In this document: in pieces, positions 43,303 to 52,817 of the stretch
Layout: every line of letters starts with the position of its first letter
Numbering within the stretch: the stretch's first letter is position 1
Source: an uncultured Flavobacteriaceae bacterium
GTDB taxonomy: Bacteria; Bacteroidota; Bacteroidia; Flavobacteriales; Flavobacteriaceae
Direction of reading: 5' to 3'
DNA: 64,000 nucleotides
NCBI GenBank assembly: GCA_947494715.1
Contig: CANLWG010000020.1
Span: 1 to 64,000 of the forward strand
Program-made: the position numbers and the translations under genes
The notes under the pieces: model-generated
The model's input: only the letters and a program-made list of their open reading frames with translations
What the model was told of the DNA's origin: nothing
The model's database searches: none

Positions 43303-45126
43303 TCACTTGACGAGCTGCAATAGGGCCACCCAATCTTGTTTGTCTTCGTTAGGAGGAAAACCTAATTCTTGAACTGCACCACCCTGAATAGTTTTGATGG
43401 AACCTTGCTGAAGTTCGCCACCCTTTAAAGGGTCATACCAGTGCAGGGTATATTCACCTTCTGCCTCACTTAAATCGATGGCATATTGCTTGGAATCGGG
43501 CAAATAAACCGCATATATTTCCCCTGTTTTTCTGAAACAATAGGCTTCTTTTGAGTTAATCAATCCATGTTCCGGTCGCATTTCCCAATAGGGCAAATAT
43601 GCTCTAAAGAAATGCAGGGCATGGTCCGTGATTTCCCATAAACGGTCTCGTGTACGCCAATCCTCGGTATTCAAATCATGATAGCGATTGTTCGCCCCAA
43701 AATACCATTCCACACCGGCCGCTCCGGAAAATAACGTGCCCCAAAGTACATACCGTCGTAAGGTATCGTGGTTTCCGTCCAAGGAATCCGATCGAGCACC
43801 AGTATGCCACATGCCAATTTCATCCATAGTAATCATCCATTCATGCTCAGCTTCGCGGGATTTGTTCTTCCAGGTTTCCACAACATTGGCCGCTCCCTCA
43901 CGCTTATCAACCTGTAATGAAAGTCCATCAAGATGCTTAAAGCCAACTATGGAATCCAATACATTGGCACGCGCAGGTTCATGCGAATGGGTATGCAAGA
44001 GAATAGGATGGTCATAGGGGTCTATCTTGGTAATAAAGCGGGTCATCTCCATACGCTGTTTGTCGTTTTGGGCAATAGGTGTAAAATCGGCTGGGCCGTT
44101 TTCCTCCCCAAGATTGAAATTCATACCGAGATGATGCCCAAACCGGGCCAAAAGTTCTCTTAAATACAACTGCCGTGAAGGGCCGGTATCACCTCCATCC
44201 AGCATGGTCTCGTTTTCGGTTTCCTGAAGTACCATGTGCAGCAAAATTCCTTTGGATTGCATGTGCTGAAAAACGATTTCCCATTGTTCCAATTTGCTTA
44301 CATCAAAGCGGGTAAAATCATCTGGGGACACGTAGGGCCAAACATCCTTTCCGTCGCCTTTAATGTTATTCGCCAAGAAATACACGACGTTCATTCCCTT
44401 GGAAGACAAATAGTTTAAAGCACCGATAAGGCTCTTACCCTTACCATCCTGCCAAGTGGGGTCGCCCTCCTTCCAATCCCTAAGATGTGGTACGTAGCTG
44501 TGGATGGTATCATTCGTTTTTGCCTCCCCATCATCATTGGAAGTCTGCATACGATAGGTTCCGTCAAAATCCTCATAGGCCAGCAAATTTTCAGGGCTGT
44601 CCGCACCTCCCTTGATCCAATACTTGCCAGAGTCCTTAAATTGAAAATAGCCGTTTGAGGCTATAAGACGGCCATGCGCGCGAAAATCATCCCCTTGTTT
44701 ATCCGAAGGCACTACCTTAAAATTGCCTGAGGCATTTGCTATTTCTACTAGGGTCCCATCATCGGGATTATCACTTAGGGCTATATTTTCGCCTTTATGC
44801 ATTCTAGCAGTATAGTTCCATTTCCCCTGTTGATCTGGTGCAAACCGAACTTGCCAAATGTTCCCCGAATCTGCACCGGTCTCTGCTGCATCACCATCCG
44901 CCGCATAAAATCCAGAAATGGTATACTCGTTTTCGCCATTTTTAAATGTTACCAACAATCGGTAGTTCAAAAAAGGATTTTCGTCAGCTCCCTCCGAGGT
45001 TTCGGGGCCTTTAAAGGATAGGATAACCGTATGCCATTGCTGATATTCCGCAATAGGTTCCTTTTTTTCCTTTTCACCACATGAAAGGCACAGTGAGATT
45101 AAGATCAACAAAAAATAGTTCTTCAT
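43303..45126 (-). CDS. DUF5060-type glycoside hydrolase-like lipoprotein
   Basis: 607 aa. Lipobox LCLSC (Cys16). Domains: an N-terminal beta-sandwich (about 25-135, DUF5060; WHTVILSFKGPETSEG, GKWNYTARM), a central TIM-barrel-like region (about 150-500, with LGEENGPADFT, ITMDEIGMW and VEWYFGANN suggesting acidic catalytic residues), and a C-terminal collagenase-type beta domain (YAIDLS, HWYDPL, DWVALL). Probably a surface or periplasmic glycosidase acting on a plant/algal glycan; linkage unknown. It heads the catabolic cluster that runs to 50900. Confidence 0.82.
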   Translation of the reverse strand: MKNYFLLILISLCLSCGEKEKKEPIAEYQQWHTVILSFKGPETSEGADENPFLNYRLLVTFKNGENEYTISGFYAADGDAAETGADSGNIWQVRFAPDQQGKWNYTARMHKGENIALSDNPDDGTLVEIANASGNFKVVPSDKQGDDFRAHGRLIASNGYFQFKDSGKYWIKGGADSPENLLAYEDFDGTYRMQTSNDDGEAKTNDTIHSYVPHLRDWKEGDPTWQDGKGKSLIGALNYLSSKGMNVVYFLANNIKGDGKDVWPYVSPDDFTRFDVSKLEQWEIVFQHMQSKGILLHMVLQETENETMLDGGDTGPSRQLYLRELLARFGHHLGMNFNLGEENGPADFTPIAQNDKQRMEMTRFITKIDPYDHPILLHTHSHEPARANVLDSIVGFKHLDGLSLQVDKREGAANVVETWKNKSREAEHEWMITMDEIGMWHTGARSDSLDGNHDTLRRYVLWGTLFSGAAGVEWYFGANNRYHDLNTEDWRTRDRLWEITDHALHFFRAYLPYWEMRPEHGLINSKEAYCFRKTGEIYAVYLPDSKQYAIDLSEAEGEYTLHWYDPLKGGELQQGSIKTIQGGAVQELGFPPNEDKQDWVALLQLVK

Positions 45127-45177
45127 AATTCTTGGCTGTTTTTGGAATGGGCATGAAGATACTGAAAATTGAAATAA

Positions 45178-46179
45178 TTAGTTGCCCCATATCCTTAGCC
45201 AAAGTGCCGCAAGAAGATGTTTGGCATCACTTTTAAACTTCGGGGTTTCCGCTATCATAACCTCATCTCCTTTCGGAATTATATGGTAGCTAAATGCAAA
45301 GCGCTCTTCCTTGGAATCCAAGCTAATCAATCCAAATCGTAGATCATTAAAAAACAATTGATCATTCTTTTTTGTTATCGTATACCACCCTTCTACAATA
45401 TGCTTTAGGCGCTCTATCTTGTCATTAGTAGCCAAACTGCCCAAAAGCTGATGATTTTTGGGATAGGAAGAAAACTGTATGGGTCTGGAATCAAAAAATG
45501 AATAACTACCGATCAAATAGGCAGCATTAGTTTCAATATTGGCGGTCCAAAGAATGGAATTGAATGGGGTCGGCCGGGTGTCTAGGGCGATGTAGTCTAT
45601 GCCCTGTTCCTTCAAGCTATCGGTAAATTTGGTGTAGGCTATTCCTTTTAAAACAAGGGTCAAAACCAAATAGCTACTGCTAACCAGCAACCCTAACTTG
45701 TTATATTTTGATCTTTTGGCCGATGTACGCTTTTGAAATAGAACTAGTATCAAAAACACTAAAAGGGGAAGGGTATACAAAGGATCGATCACAAAGATAT
45801 TTTGAAAGGCGAGGCGTAAATCAAAAGGCCAAAACAATTGGGTGCCCCAGGTGGTAAAGGCATCCAATATGGGATGGGTAAACAGGCCCCAGAACATAAG
45901 CTTTGACCAATCCCGCCATGTAGCACCGGATTTTCTTTCTATTCGCGAAATGAGCCAGCCAAAAATCGGGGCGCACAGCAATGAAAAGAAAATGGAATGG
46001 CTAAACCCACGATGCCATTCAATGGCCGAGACCGTATCGGTAAAATAACGTGAAAGCACATCCAAGTCCGGTATTGTGCCCGCAATGGCACCATAAAGCA
46101 GTGCCTTATTGCCCACTTTTTTTCCTAGAACCGCCTCACCTACTGCGGCTCCGAGAACAATTTGTGTTAATGAATCCAT
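45178..46179 (-). CDS. YdjM-like (DUF457) membrane-bound metal-dependent hydrolase
   Basis: 333 aa. N-terminal pattern MDSLTQIVLGAAVGEAVLG, AGTIPDLD and EWHRGFSHS (metal-binding Asp and His), followed by HPILDAFTTWGTQ, define the YdjM/LexA-regulated membrane hydrolase family. About four helices plus a soluble C-terminal part (residues 175-333) larger than in the E. coli protein. Substrate unknown. It may be transcribed independently of the surrounding sugar genes. Confidence 0.85.
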   Translation of the reverse strand: MDSLTQIVLGAAVGEAVLGKKVGNKALLYGAIAGTIPDLDVLSRYFTDTVSAIEWHRGFSHSIFFSLLCAPIFGWLISRIERKSGATWRDWSKLMFWGLFTHPILDAFTTWGTQLFWPFDLRLAFQNIFVIDPLYTLPLLVFLILVLFQKRTSAKRSKYNKLGLLVSSSYLVLTLVLKGIAYTKFTDSLKEQGIDYIALDTRPTPFNSILWTANIETNAAYLIGSYSFFDSRPIQFSSYPKNHQLLGSLATNDKIERLKHIVEGWYTITKKNDQLFFNDLRFGLISLDSKEERFAFSYHIIPKGDEVMIAETPKFKSDAKHLLAALWLRIWGN

Positions 46180-46229
46180 TTTGCAAGTTCAAATTCATAA
46201 AGTAGGTCCATATGTCAAGTTTGGTGTTT

Positions 46230-46255
46230 GGTGCTTCGACTGCGCTCAGCATGAC
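46230..46255. repeat. Flavobacterial dispersed intergenic repeat
   Basis: The string containing TTCGACTGCGCTCAGCATGA resembles, from memory, a short palindromic element found in many copies in Bacteroidota genomes. Only one copy is in this window. Confidence 0.5.
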
Positions 46256-46278
46256 ATGTCTGATGAAATTAAAAAAGG

Positions 46279-46334
46279 TACCTCTTACCTCTTACCTCTT
46301 ACCTCTTACCTCTTACCTCTTACCTCTTACCTCC
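46279..46334. repeat. Heptanucleotide tandem repeat (CCTCTTA)n
   Basis: Nearly eight perfect copies of CCTCTTA (TAAGAGG on the - strand) between the YdjM-like gene start (46179) and the end of the sialidase-like gene (46383). A 7-bp unit in non-coding DNA, suitable for slippage. Confidence 0.95.
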
Positions 46335-46382
46335 AAACTACTTTTTAGGCCTGGGCTTGCCACTTGAAACTGAACTTTTTCA

Positions 46383-47462
46383 TTAAAGCTTTCCCACATC
46401 CAATACCACATGCTTTACCGTTTTTCGGTTCCAGGTGTATACCATATGAACTTTCCCATCCGAGGCCTGAATCACAGTCGGATAGGAGTATTCTTCCCCT
46501 TCTCTATCTGTTGTTTCCCGAAGAGGTTCCAAGTCTAGTACACGCTCCCATTCCTGTCCATCAGTGGATAGGGCAACACTCAATGGAACTCGATCCCCCC
46601 AGTTCTTTTCGGTTGGATTATAAATCAATAGTTGACGTTCATCCTTCAGGGTCACCCCGTCAATACCCGAATTTGGATTTGGGAGCGAAGTAGCGGTCAT
46701 GTTACTCCAGGTCTTCCCATAGTCCGTGGACCAATTCTGGGTAATAACGTTGTTCTGTGTCCTACTCAACAGCTGTAATTTTCCATCGCCATAATTCAGG
46801 ATTACAGGCTGTATGGCACCGAATTCTTTCGGATCGTTCAGAGAAGTAGTTTTGGACCAGTTTGTACATTCATCATTACCGGATTCCAAATGTATTTTCC
46901 AACCTTCTGTCTTACTTTCAGTGCTGGAAGGCGAAAGCACGGTTCCATCTTTCAATTGAATCGGCTGATTTTTGATGGGCCCTAGGATACCTTCAGGTAG
47001 CTTTACAGGTTCGGACCAGGTTTTCCCATCATCCTTGGAGGTCATAAAAAGGCCCCACCATTCTCGTGGACTAGGCCCCACCTTATAAAATAAGTACAAA
47101 GGCTGGCTCCTAGGTTTAAACAATACCGGGTTCCAACAAGGATACCGGGTACCGTCTTCCTGAATTCCATTGACCACCTCTACGGGAATGGACCAATCCT
47201 CGTTCGTCTTTCTGGAGACCCATATACCCACATCCTTGTTCTTCTCCTTTGTACCTCCAAACCACGCGGCAACGACCACATCATTACTGATTTCCACGGT
47301 GGATGCATGGCATTCCGGTGTCAATGCCTTTTCCAGATCATAAATGAATTCTTCGGAAATAACGGCCGGATGATCCAAAGACCGCACCTCGGGCAACTTA
47401 CCCGACTGCCCCTTACACGAAAATGTTATGGTTATTATCGTAAACACAAATAGTATCCTCAT
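46383..47462 (-). CDS. BNR-repeat sialidase-like lipoprotein
   Basis: 359 aa. The signal ends in ITFSC (lipobox, Cys16). Asp-box motifs (S-x-D-x-G-x-T-W) occur at 142-149 (SKDDGKTW), 245-252 (STDYGKTW) and, weaker, near 312 (STDGQEW); these mark a six-bladed beta-propeller. The region HASTVEISNDVVVAAWFGG is typical of the exo-sialidase-like family in Bacteroidota. Being close to a DapA/NanA-type aldolase and an SSS symporter supports cleavage of a sialic-acid-like or uronic-acid sugar. True sialidase activity is not certain, as the Arg triad was not verified. Confidence 0.82.
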   Translation of the reverse strand: MRILFVFTIITITFSCKGQSGKLPEVRSLDHPAVISEEFIYDLEKALTPECHASTVEISNDVVVAAWFGGTKEKNKDVGIWVSRKTNEDWSIPVEVVNGIQEDGTRYPCWNPVLFKPRSQPLYLFYKVGPSPREWWGLFMTSKDDGKTWSEPVKLPEGILGPIKNQPIQLKDGTVLSPSSTESKTEGWKIHLESGNDECTNWSKTTSLNDPKEFGAIQPVILNYGDGKLQLLSRTQNNVITQNWSTDYGKTWSNMTATSLPNPNSGIDGVTLKDERQLLIYNPTEKNWGDRVPLSVALSTDGQEWERVLDLEPLRETTDREGEEYSYPTVIQASDGKVHMVYTWNRKTVKHVVLDVGKL

Positions 47463-47514
47463 ATTAAATTGCTAAATTGATTTTCAGGATTGTTCTAAAT
47501 CCAATACATACCGT

Positions 47515-48363
47515 TCAGTTAAAACTCTTTCGATAGGCAGAAGGCGTTTTTGCCATTATACTTTTAAAATAATGATTAAAGTTAGCCAAATTGTTATAGC
47601 CGCTTTCAAAACATATCTGCGTAATTTGTTTATCGGTTTCGGCCAAAAGCTTGGCCGCCATCCCCACACGAACGCGTTTTACATATTCCATAAAGGTAAG
47701 ATCGGTCTTTTTCTTGAAAAAACGGCAAAAGGAACTTGGTGCCATATTCAAAAGAGCGGCCGCTTCCTCCAGCTTTACCCCCTCATGAATATTCTGGAAC
47801 ACATAGGCATATACTTTGTTGACCTTCTCCAAGTTCCTATTAAAAATCGCGGTATGGTCCATAGGGTTTGATAGTTTTTCCCGTTCCTTGATCTGAAGCA
47901 AAAGATGGAAGACCTTAAGCATTTCTATGTAATATGCCAAGCCTTCCAATTGGGTCATTTTTTCTAGGATATGACGGATTTGGTTGTCATTTTCCATCTT
48001 AAACCGCAAACCTCTCTTGGATTGTTTCAAAAGGACCACCACCTTTTCCAACTCGGGAATCTTGAAAAAATCAGAACTCATGATGTCTTCCGAAAAATGA
48101 GTCACGATGCAGAAAGAAGGAGCTGCATTTTTTTCTTCCTGCACCTCCCAGCAATGGGGTAGATTAGGACCCATTAACACCAAATCCCCTGCTTCGAACC
48201 TGGAAATATGATCTCCTACGATTCTTCGACCCGAACCAGATTCGATAAAATTAAGTTCAAAATTTTTATGAGAATGTACATTGTCGTTGGACTTTAACGG
48301 CAATTTTCGCGAAATGAAGGAATGCCTATTGGGAACGTGTATCTTTTCAAAAACAAACTCCAT
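47515..48363 (-). CDS. AraC-family regulator with cupin sensor
   Basis: 282 aa. N-terminal cupin-like sensor (HSHKNFELNFIESGSGRRIV-like region followed by GDLVLMGPNLPHCW), then a C-terminal AraC domain: KLEEAAALLNMAPSSFCRFF and ITQICFESGYNNLANFNHYF, SIMAKTPSAYRKSF. Likely activator of the sugar cluster; it is divergent from the aldolase-symporter operon and followed by the sialidase-like gene. Confidence 0.92.
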   Translation of the reverse strand: MEFVFEKIHVPNRHSFISRKLPLKSNDNVHSHKNFELNFIESGSGRRIVGDHISRFEAGDLVLMGPNLPHCWEVQEEKNAAPSFCIVTHFSEDIMSSDFFKIPELEKVVVLLKQSKRGLRFKMENDNQIRHILEKMTQLEGLAYYIEMLKVFHLLLQIKEREKLSNPMDHTAIFNRNLEKVNKVYAYVFQNIHEGVKLEEAAALLNMAPSSFCRFFKKKTDLTFMEYVKRVRVGMAAKLLAETDKQITQICFESGYNNLANFNHYFKSIMAKTPSAYRKSFN

Positions 48364-48504
48364 TAGTAGTTATTTTAACAGGAATCGTTTAAAATACGAA
48401 ATATAATTCGAAAAAAGGTTAAGATTTAATGTATTTGATACAAAATTATGGTGGTGTTAAAGCGGGATTTATTCGTTATTTGTTTTACCATCATTCCGTA
48501 AAAG

Positions 48505-49428
48505 ATGAATCTGCCCATTAAAGGAATCATACCGCCCATTGTTACCCCCTTGTTGGAAAACGGGGATTTGGATAGCCAAGGCCTCCATAATATCATTGAA
48601 CATATGCTGAAGGGAGGCGTGCATGGACTCTTCCTATTGGGAACTACCGGGGAAGGGCCGAGCTTAGAACATGAACTTAGAAAACAATTGGTTTCGGAAG
48701 CCTGTGGGTTCGTCAACAAGCGGGTGCCCGTACTGGTCTGTATTACCGATACCTCATGTAGGGAATCCTTGGAACTGGCACGGCATGCCAAACAAGTGGG
48801 CGCGGATATTCTAGTTGTGGCCCCGCCCTATTATTTACCTATCTCCCAAGGCGAAATGCAACACTATTTGGAACATCTGGCACCACAGCTTCCCCTACCC
48901 TTTTTGTTATATAATATGCCGAGCTGTACCAAGCTACAGTTGTCGTTGGAAACTATAAAAAAGGGAAAGGAACTTGGCGCCATTGGTATAAAGGACAGCT
49001 CCGGCGATTGGAGCTACCTGCATTCCTTGGTCAAAGAATTTAGCGGGAACCCCTCTTTTTCAATCATTACCGGAACGGAATCATTCTTACCTGAATTGAT
49101 TGCAAAAGGAGGGCACGGAGCGGTTGCGGGGGGTGCTAATTTTTTTCCCCGGTTGTTCGTAGCTTTGTATGAAGCCTGCGTGGCCAAGGATACCGGAACC
49201 ATCTTGCAACTTCTTAAGAAAGTAAAATTGATCGGCACTTCCATATACAATGTTGGAAAACAAGAATCGAAGTACATAAAAGGCACCAAGTGTGTCCTAT
49301 CTGTACTGGGCCTGTGCCATGATCAAGTGGCACCACCCTTGAGCCGGTTTACTGCTTCCGAGCGTAAACAAATCAAAAGCCATCTGGCCAATTTCTCATT
49401 TGATGATCAACACAGCCCTACTACATGA
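48505..49428 (+). CDS. Dihydrodipicolinate synthase / N-acetylneuraminate lyase family aldolase
   Basis: 307 aa (beta/alpha)8 class I aldolase: GTTGEGPSLE (46-55), Tyr136 (LLYNMP) and the Schiff-base Lys163 (GIKDSSGDWSY). The family condenses or cleaves pyruvate with an aldehyde; members include DapA, NanA and KDG aldolases. Its position with a BNR lipoprotein and an SSS symporter favours sialic acid or keto-sugar-acid catabolism over lysine synthesis. Its stop overlaps the symporter start (ATGA). Confidence 0.87.
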   Translation: MNLPIKGIIPPIVTPLLENGDLDSQGLHNIIEHMLKGGVHGLFLLGTTGEGPSLEHELRKQLVSEACGFVNKRVPVLVCITDTSCRESLELARHAKQVGADILVVAPPYYLPISQGEMQHYLEHLAPQLPLPFLLYNMPSCTKLQLSLETIKKGKELGAIGIKDSSGDWSYLHSLVKEFSGNPSFSIITGTESFLPELIAKGGHGAVAGGANFFPRLFVALYEACVAKDTGTILQLLKKVKLIGTSIYNVGKQESKYIKGTKCVLSVLGLCHDQVAPPLSRFTASERKQIKSHLANFSFDDQHSPTT

Positions 49429-50900
49429 AGTATGACCTAAGTACTATTGACTTGGTCATTATTGTTAGCTATGGTCTTGTGCTATTGGCCATGGGCATCT
49501 ATTACTTTAAAAAGAGCAAAACCTCTGAACAATTCATGGTCGCTGGCAGGAGTATTCCTGCGTGGGCGGCCGGCATTGCGGTGATGAGTACTTATACAAG
49601 CAGTATTTCCTATATCGCAGTACCGGGAAAAGCCTTCGATGACAACTGGCACCCCTTGATTTTTGCGCTTACCGCCATTCCGGTGACCTGGTTCGTTACC
49701 CAGTTTGTAATTCCACATTATCGGAAGCACAAAATCATATCGGTTTATAGTTATTTGGAAGAAAAGATAGGAGGCTGGGGTAGAATCTATGCCGCATTTT
49801 CCTTCCTATTGTTCATGGTAGGAAGGGTAGCGGTAATCCTTTACCTTTCGTCCATATTGCTTACTTCCTTCGTGAATACCGATATCGGTACTGTAATACT
49901 AATCGTAGGTGCCGTGACCATCATTTACACCTTAATGGGCGGAATGGAGGCAGTTATCTGGACCGATGTAATGCAATCGGTCATTATGATCGGAGGTATT
50001 TTCTTTGTAGGGTATGTACTTATTGCGGAAGTTTTTGCACAGCCCGATTATCTGATTCAAAAAGCACTAGATCAGGGTAAGTTCAGCTTGGGCGATTCCA
50101 GTTTTTCGTTCGGTGACCGTACTATTTGGGTGATGCTCATTTACGGTATTACAGAAAATGTACGCAACCTCATGGCCGACCAGAACTTTACCCAAAAATA
50201 CAGTTCCGTCGCTACCGAAAGGGAGGCCAAAAAATCAGTATGGATAGCCATGTTAATCTATTTGCCCCTTACCATTATTTTTCTTTTCATCGGTACCGCC
50301 CTGTTTTCATATTACGGTGGCAATCTCCACATATTGGATGAAACCATTACCAAGGGCGACGAAGTATTTCCTTTTTTCATCGCCACGGAACTCCCAATGG
50401 GCGTAAAGGGCTTGATGATCTCCGCCATCATGGCTGCTTCAATGAGTACGGTCGATTCGGCCTTAAATAGTTCCGCTACGGTATGGTATATCGATTTTTA
50501 CAAAAAATATATCGATCCAAATATCTCTAAAAAGAAGAGTCTCGTCATTTTGCGACTATCCACGGTCATATGGGGCATTTTGGGTATTGGCTTTGCTTTA
50601 TTGATGATAAAGGCCAAGAGTGCGTTGGATGTATGGTGGCAAATTTCGGGTATTTTTGGTGGGGGTATCTTGGGACTCTTTCTACTTGCCATCTACAACG
50701 TAAAAATCACTAGGGTACAAGGCATACTGTCAGTTGCTTTTAGTATAATCATCATTATATGGGGTACCTTTCTAAGGGAATTGCCCGAACCCTATAGCTG
50801 GGCACAATGCACGCTAGACCCCATTATTATTGGAGCGGCCTCCACGGCCGGACTTATAGGACTGGCGTTGTTCTTTGTGGTATTGAACAAGAGAAGATAA
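49425..50900 (+). CDS. Sodium:solute symporter (SSS family)
   Basis: 491 aa with about 13 membrane helices. FKKSKTSEQFMVAGRSIPAW (N-terminal signature), SYIAVPGKAFDDNW, LMGGMEAVIWTDVMQSVIM and AASMSTVDSALNSSATVWY are typical for the family, including sialic acid/sugar transporters. It overlaps the aldolase gene by 4 bp and is thus translationally coupled. It probably imports the sugar acid released by the lipoproteins of this cluster. Confidence 0.92.
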   Translation: MKYDLSTIDLVIIVSYGLVLLAMGIYYFKKSKTSEQFMVAGRSIPAWAAGIAVMSTYTSSISYIAVPGKAFDDNWHPLIFALTAIPVTWFVTQFVIPHYRKHKIISVYSYLEEKIGGWGRIYAAFSFLLFMVGRVAVILYLSSILLTSFVNTDIGTVILIVGAVTIIYTLMGGMEAVIWTDVMQSVIMIGGIFFVGYVLIAEVFAQPDYLIQKALDQGKFSLGDSSFSFGDRTIWVMLIYGITENVRNLMADQNFTQKYSSVATEREAKKSVWIAMLIYLPLTIIFLFIGTALFSYYGGNLHILDETITKGDEVFPFFIATELPMGVKGLMISAIMAASMSTVDSALNSSATVWYIDFYKKYIDPNISKKKSLVILRLSTVIWGILGIGFALLMIKAKSALDVWWQISGIFGGGILGLFLLAIYNVKITRVQGILSVAFSIIIIIWGTFLRELPEPYSWAQCTLDPIIIGAASTAGLIGLALFFVVLNKRR

Positions 50901-51001
50901 AGGGATGTTTTAAGCCATTTCTTCAGGCTCCGTTGGCCAGAGAGAACTAATTGAATTGTTCCTCAAGAAGAGCATGCTTTCCAATTTTGAGCATGAACTT
51001 T

Positions 51002-52774
51002 TTACTCCACAATTTCCATCTTCTTCAACAAGAACGATGCATTCATATTTTGGCAAATGCCCGCTTTGAACTTATAATCAAAATGCAGTTCATTATCGAT
51101 GATTTCTGCGTCAAAGTAGTAATTGCGAATTTGATCAAATTCATTTGCCGCATCGCATAGGCTCAGATCATGAGTCGCTATTATTCCGGTAGATCGGGAA
51201 CGGACCAATTTTTCTACAAACTTTCGTGAGCCCTTGGCCTTGTCGGTGCTATTGGTACCCTTTAGGATTTCGTCCAACACAATGAAATACCGGTCCTTCC
51301 GAATCTCGTCAACAATAAACTTCAAACGCTTCAATTCCGAAAAGAAATACGACTCTTCGTCTGTCAAAGAATCCGTTGTTCGCATACTTGTTATCAGTTT
51401 AATAGGGGAATATCGCGCTTTGGAAGCACAAACGGGAAGCCCGATATTAGCCATCGCGATTTGGAGCGATACGGTCCTTAAAAAAGTACTTTTACCCGCC
51501 ATATTGGCTCCCGTAATAATAAAAAACTGTTCCTTCTCGATTTTAAAATCATTTAAAATACTTTTACTGGGGTCTAGCAATGGATGCCCGGCCTTTTCCG
51601 ATTCCAAAATTGTTTCTTCCCCAGATATTGATGGAAAGCTATAGGAGGGATGGTTAAAGACAAAATTGCCCAGACTATTGTAGGCATCAAAAAAGGCTAT
51701 GGTTTGGAACCAGCCTTCTACCTTGGGACCATATGATTTAAACCAGTCTTCTATGGCATGGGCCAATTGAAGGTCCCGTAACATAAACGCATTTGCCAAC
51801 AAACCGATAATGATGTTATACCGTTGATCCAAGGCGTTTAACAGTCTGGAAAATTTTTTTAGAATCTTGGATGCCTTATCCGCTTTTTCTATGATCAGAC
51901 TTCTTTTTTCGGATAGTAAATCGGATGTAAGCTCCATTTGCTCCAACTCCGCTATCAATTTTTGATACTGTTGAAAAGTACTCTGTATTTTGGACGTATC
52001 CCATGAAAGCTTGTTTATGTTACTTAAAAATCTTCCGGTAATACCCCACCCTAGAAAAAACCATCCGACCAAAAACCATCCCGAAACCGTATCCAAAAAA
52101 TACAGTACCCAAACTATCAGGGACAGAATACTAAAAATCGTGGGCAGGAACTTCATTATAGCAGGTACAAAAGGACGATAGTTCTGTATCCATTTTATAA
52201 TCGTGGTATATTTTGTTTCCGTCCTTACCAAAGTGGCGATGGCCGAAAAATTCTGCCGCCATTCCGGTATTTGGGACAATTCCTTTAGGGCCTCCTGCTT
52301 TTGCGGAATGCTATCTATGGTATTCCCGGTTAAGATTTCCGCCAAGGTTTCACTGCCCTGATGCAGTGTGGTTCGATTGCAATACTGATAGAAAGAGCCC
52401 CTCCCAAACAAATCGATGTCCTGACTAAAGAAATGACCGGAATCCTTGAACTCATTTCCTTCCGGCAATTGATGGAAATTGCGGTTCAGGACTTCGATTT
52501 CGGTTTCATTCATTTGTATTAGCGCCAATAACTTGTCGCGCCGATATTGCAGGTCGGTATGACGCGAAACCAAGAACAAAAAAAGGATAAACGTGACTAG
52601 AACTATGCCCCATACCATTGGGGTATTTCCGAATAAAAAATAAATCCCAATGGCCGCACTTGCAAACACTGCCAAACGAATCATACTTGAAGCAAAAAGC
52701 CGCCGTTTTACAAGGGATAATGCCGTCTTATGTTTTTTGATTTGTTCAGTGTAGAACAGGAAAGCATCTTGCAT
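51002..52774 (-). CDS. Membrane-anchored MutS-like ATPase
   Basis: 590 aa. Two or more hydrophobic helix pairs (about 35-70 and 208-245) precede a MutS core (about 250-345 lever/helical) and an ATPase domain: Walker A TGANMAGKSTFL (421-432), Walker B RYFIVLDEILKGTNSTDKAKG and IIATHDLSLCD. The mismatch-recognition domain is absent, so it is not the repair MutS. This membrane MutS type is common in Bacteroidota and its role is unknown. It is convergent with the symporter gene. Confidence 0.88.
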   Translation of the reverse strand: MQDAFLFYTEQIKKHKTALSLVKRRLFASSMIRLAVFASAAIGIYFLFGNTPMVWGIVLVTFILFLFLVSRHTDLQYRRDKLLALIQMNETEIEVLNRNFHQLPEGNEFKDSGHFFSQDIDLFGRGSFYQYCNRTTLHQGSETLAEILTGNTIDSIPQKQEALKELSQIPEWRQNFSAIATLVRTETKYTTIIKWIQNYRPFVPAIMKFLPTIFSILSLIVWVLYFLDTVSGWFLVGWFFLGWGITGRFLSNINKLSWDTSKIQSTFQQYQKLIAELEQMELTSDLLSEKRSLIIEKADKASKILKKFSRLLNALDQRYNIIIGLLANAFMLRDLQLAHAIEDWFKSYGPKVEGWFQTIAFFDAYNSLGNFVFNHPSYSFPSISGEETILESEKAGHPLLDPSKSILNDFKIEKEQFFIITGANMAGKSTFLRTVSLQIAMANIGLPVCASKARYSPIKLITSMRTTDSLTDEESYFFSELKRLKFIVDEIRKDRYFIVLDEILKGTNSTDKAKGSRKFVEKLVRSRSTGIIATHDLSLCDAANEFDQIRNYYFDAEIIDNELHFDYKFKAGICQNMNASFLLKKMEIVE

Positions 52775-52817
52775 AGATTATCTAAAAATGATAAGACCCA
52801 AAGATATGTATTCTATA

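Noticed and set aside
46279-46334. CRISPR-like repetition
   Set aside because: Units are 7 bp without spacers; no CRISPR repeats or cas genes were seen anywhere in the window.
46109-46348. 79-codon + strand frame ending in repeated YLLPLTS
   Set aside because: The repeat peptide is only the translation of the heptanucleotide array.
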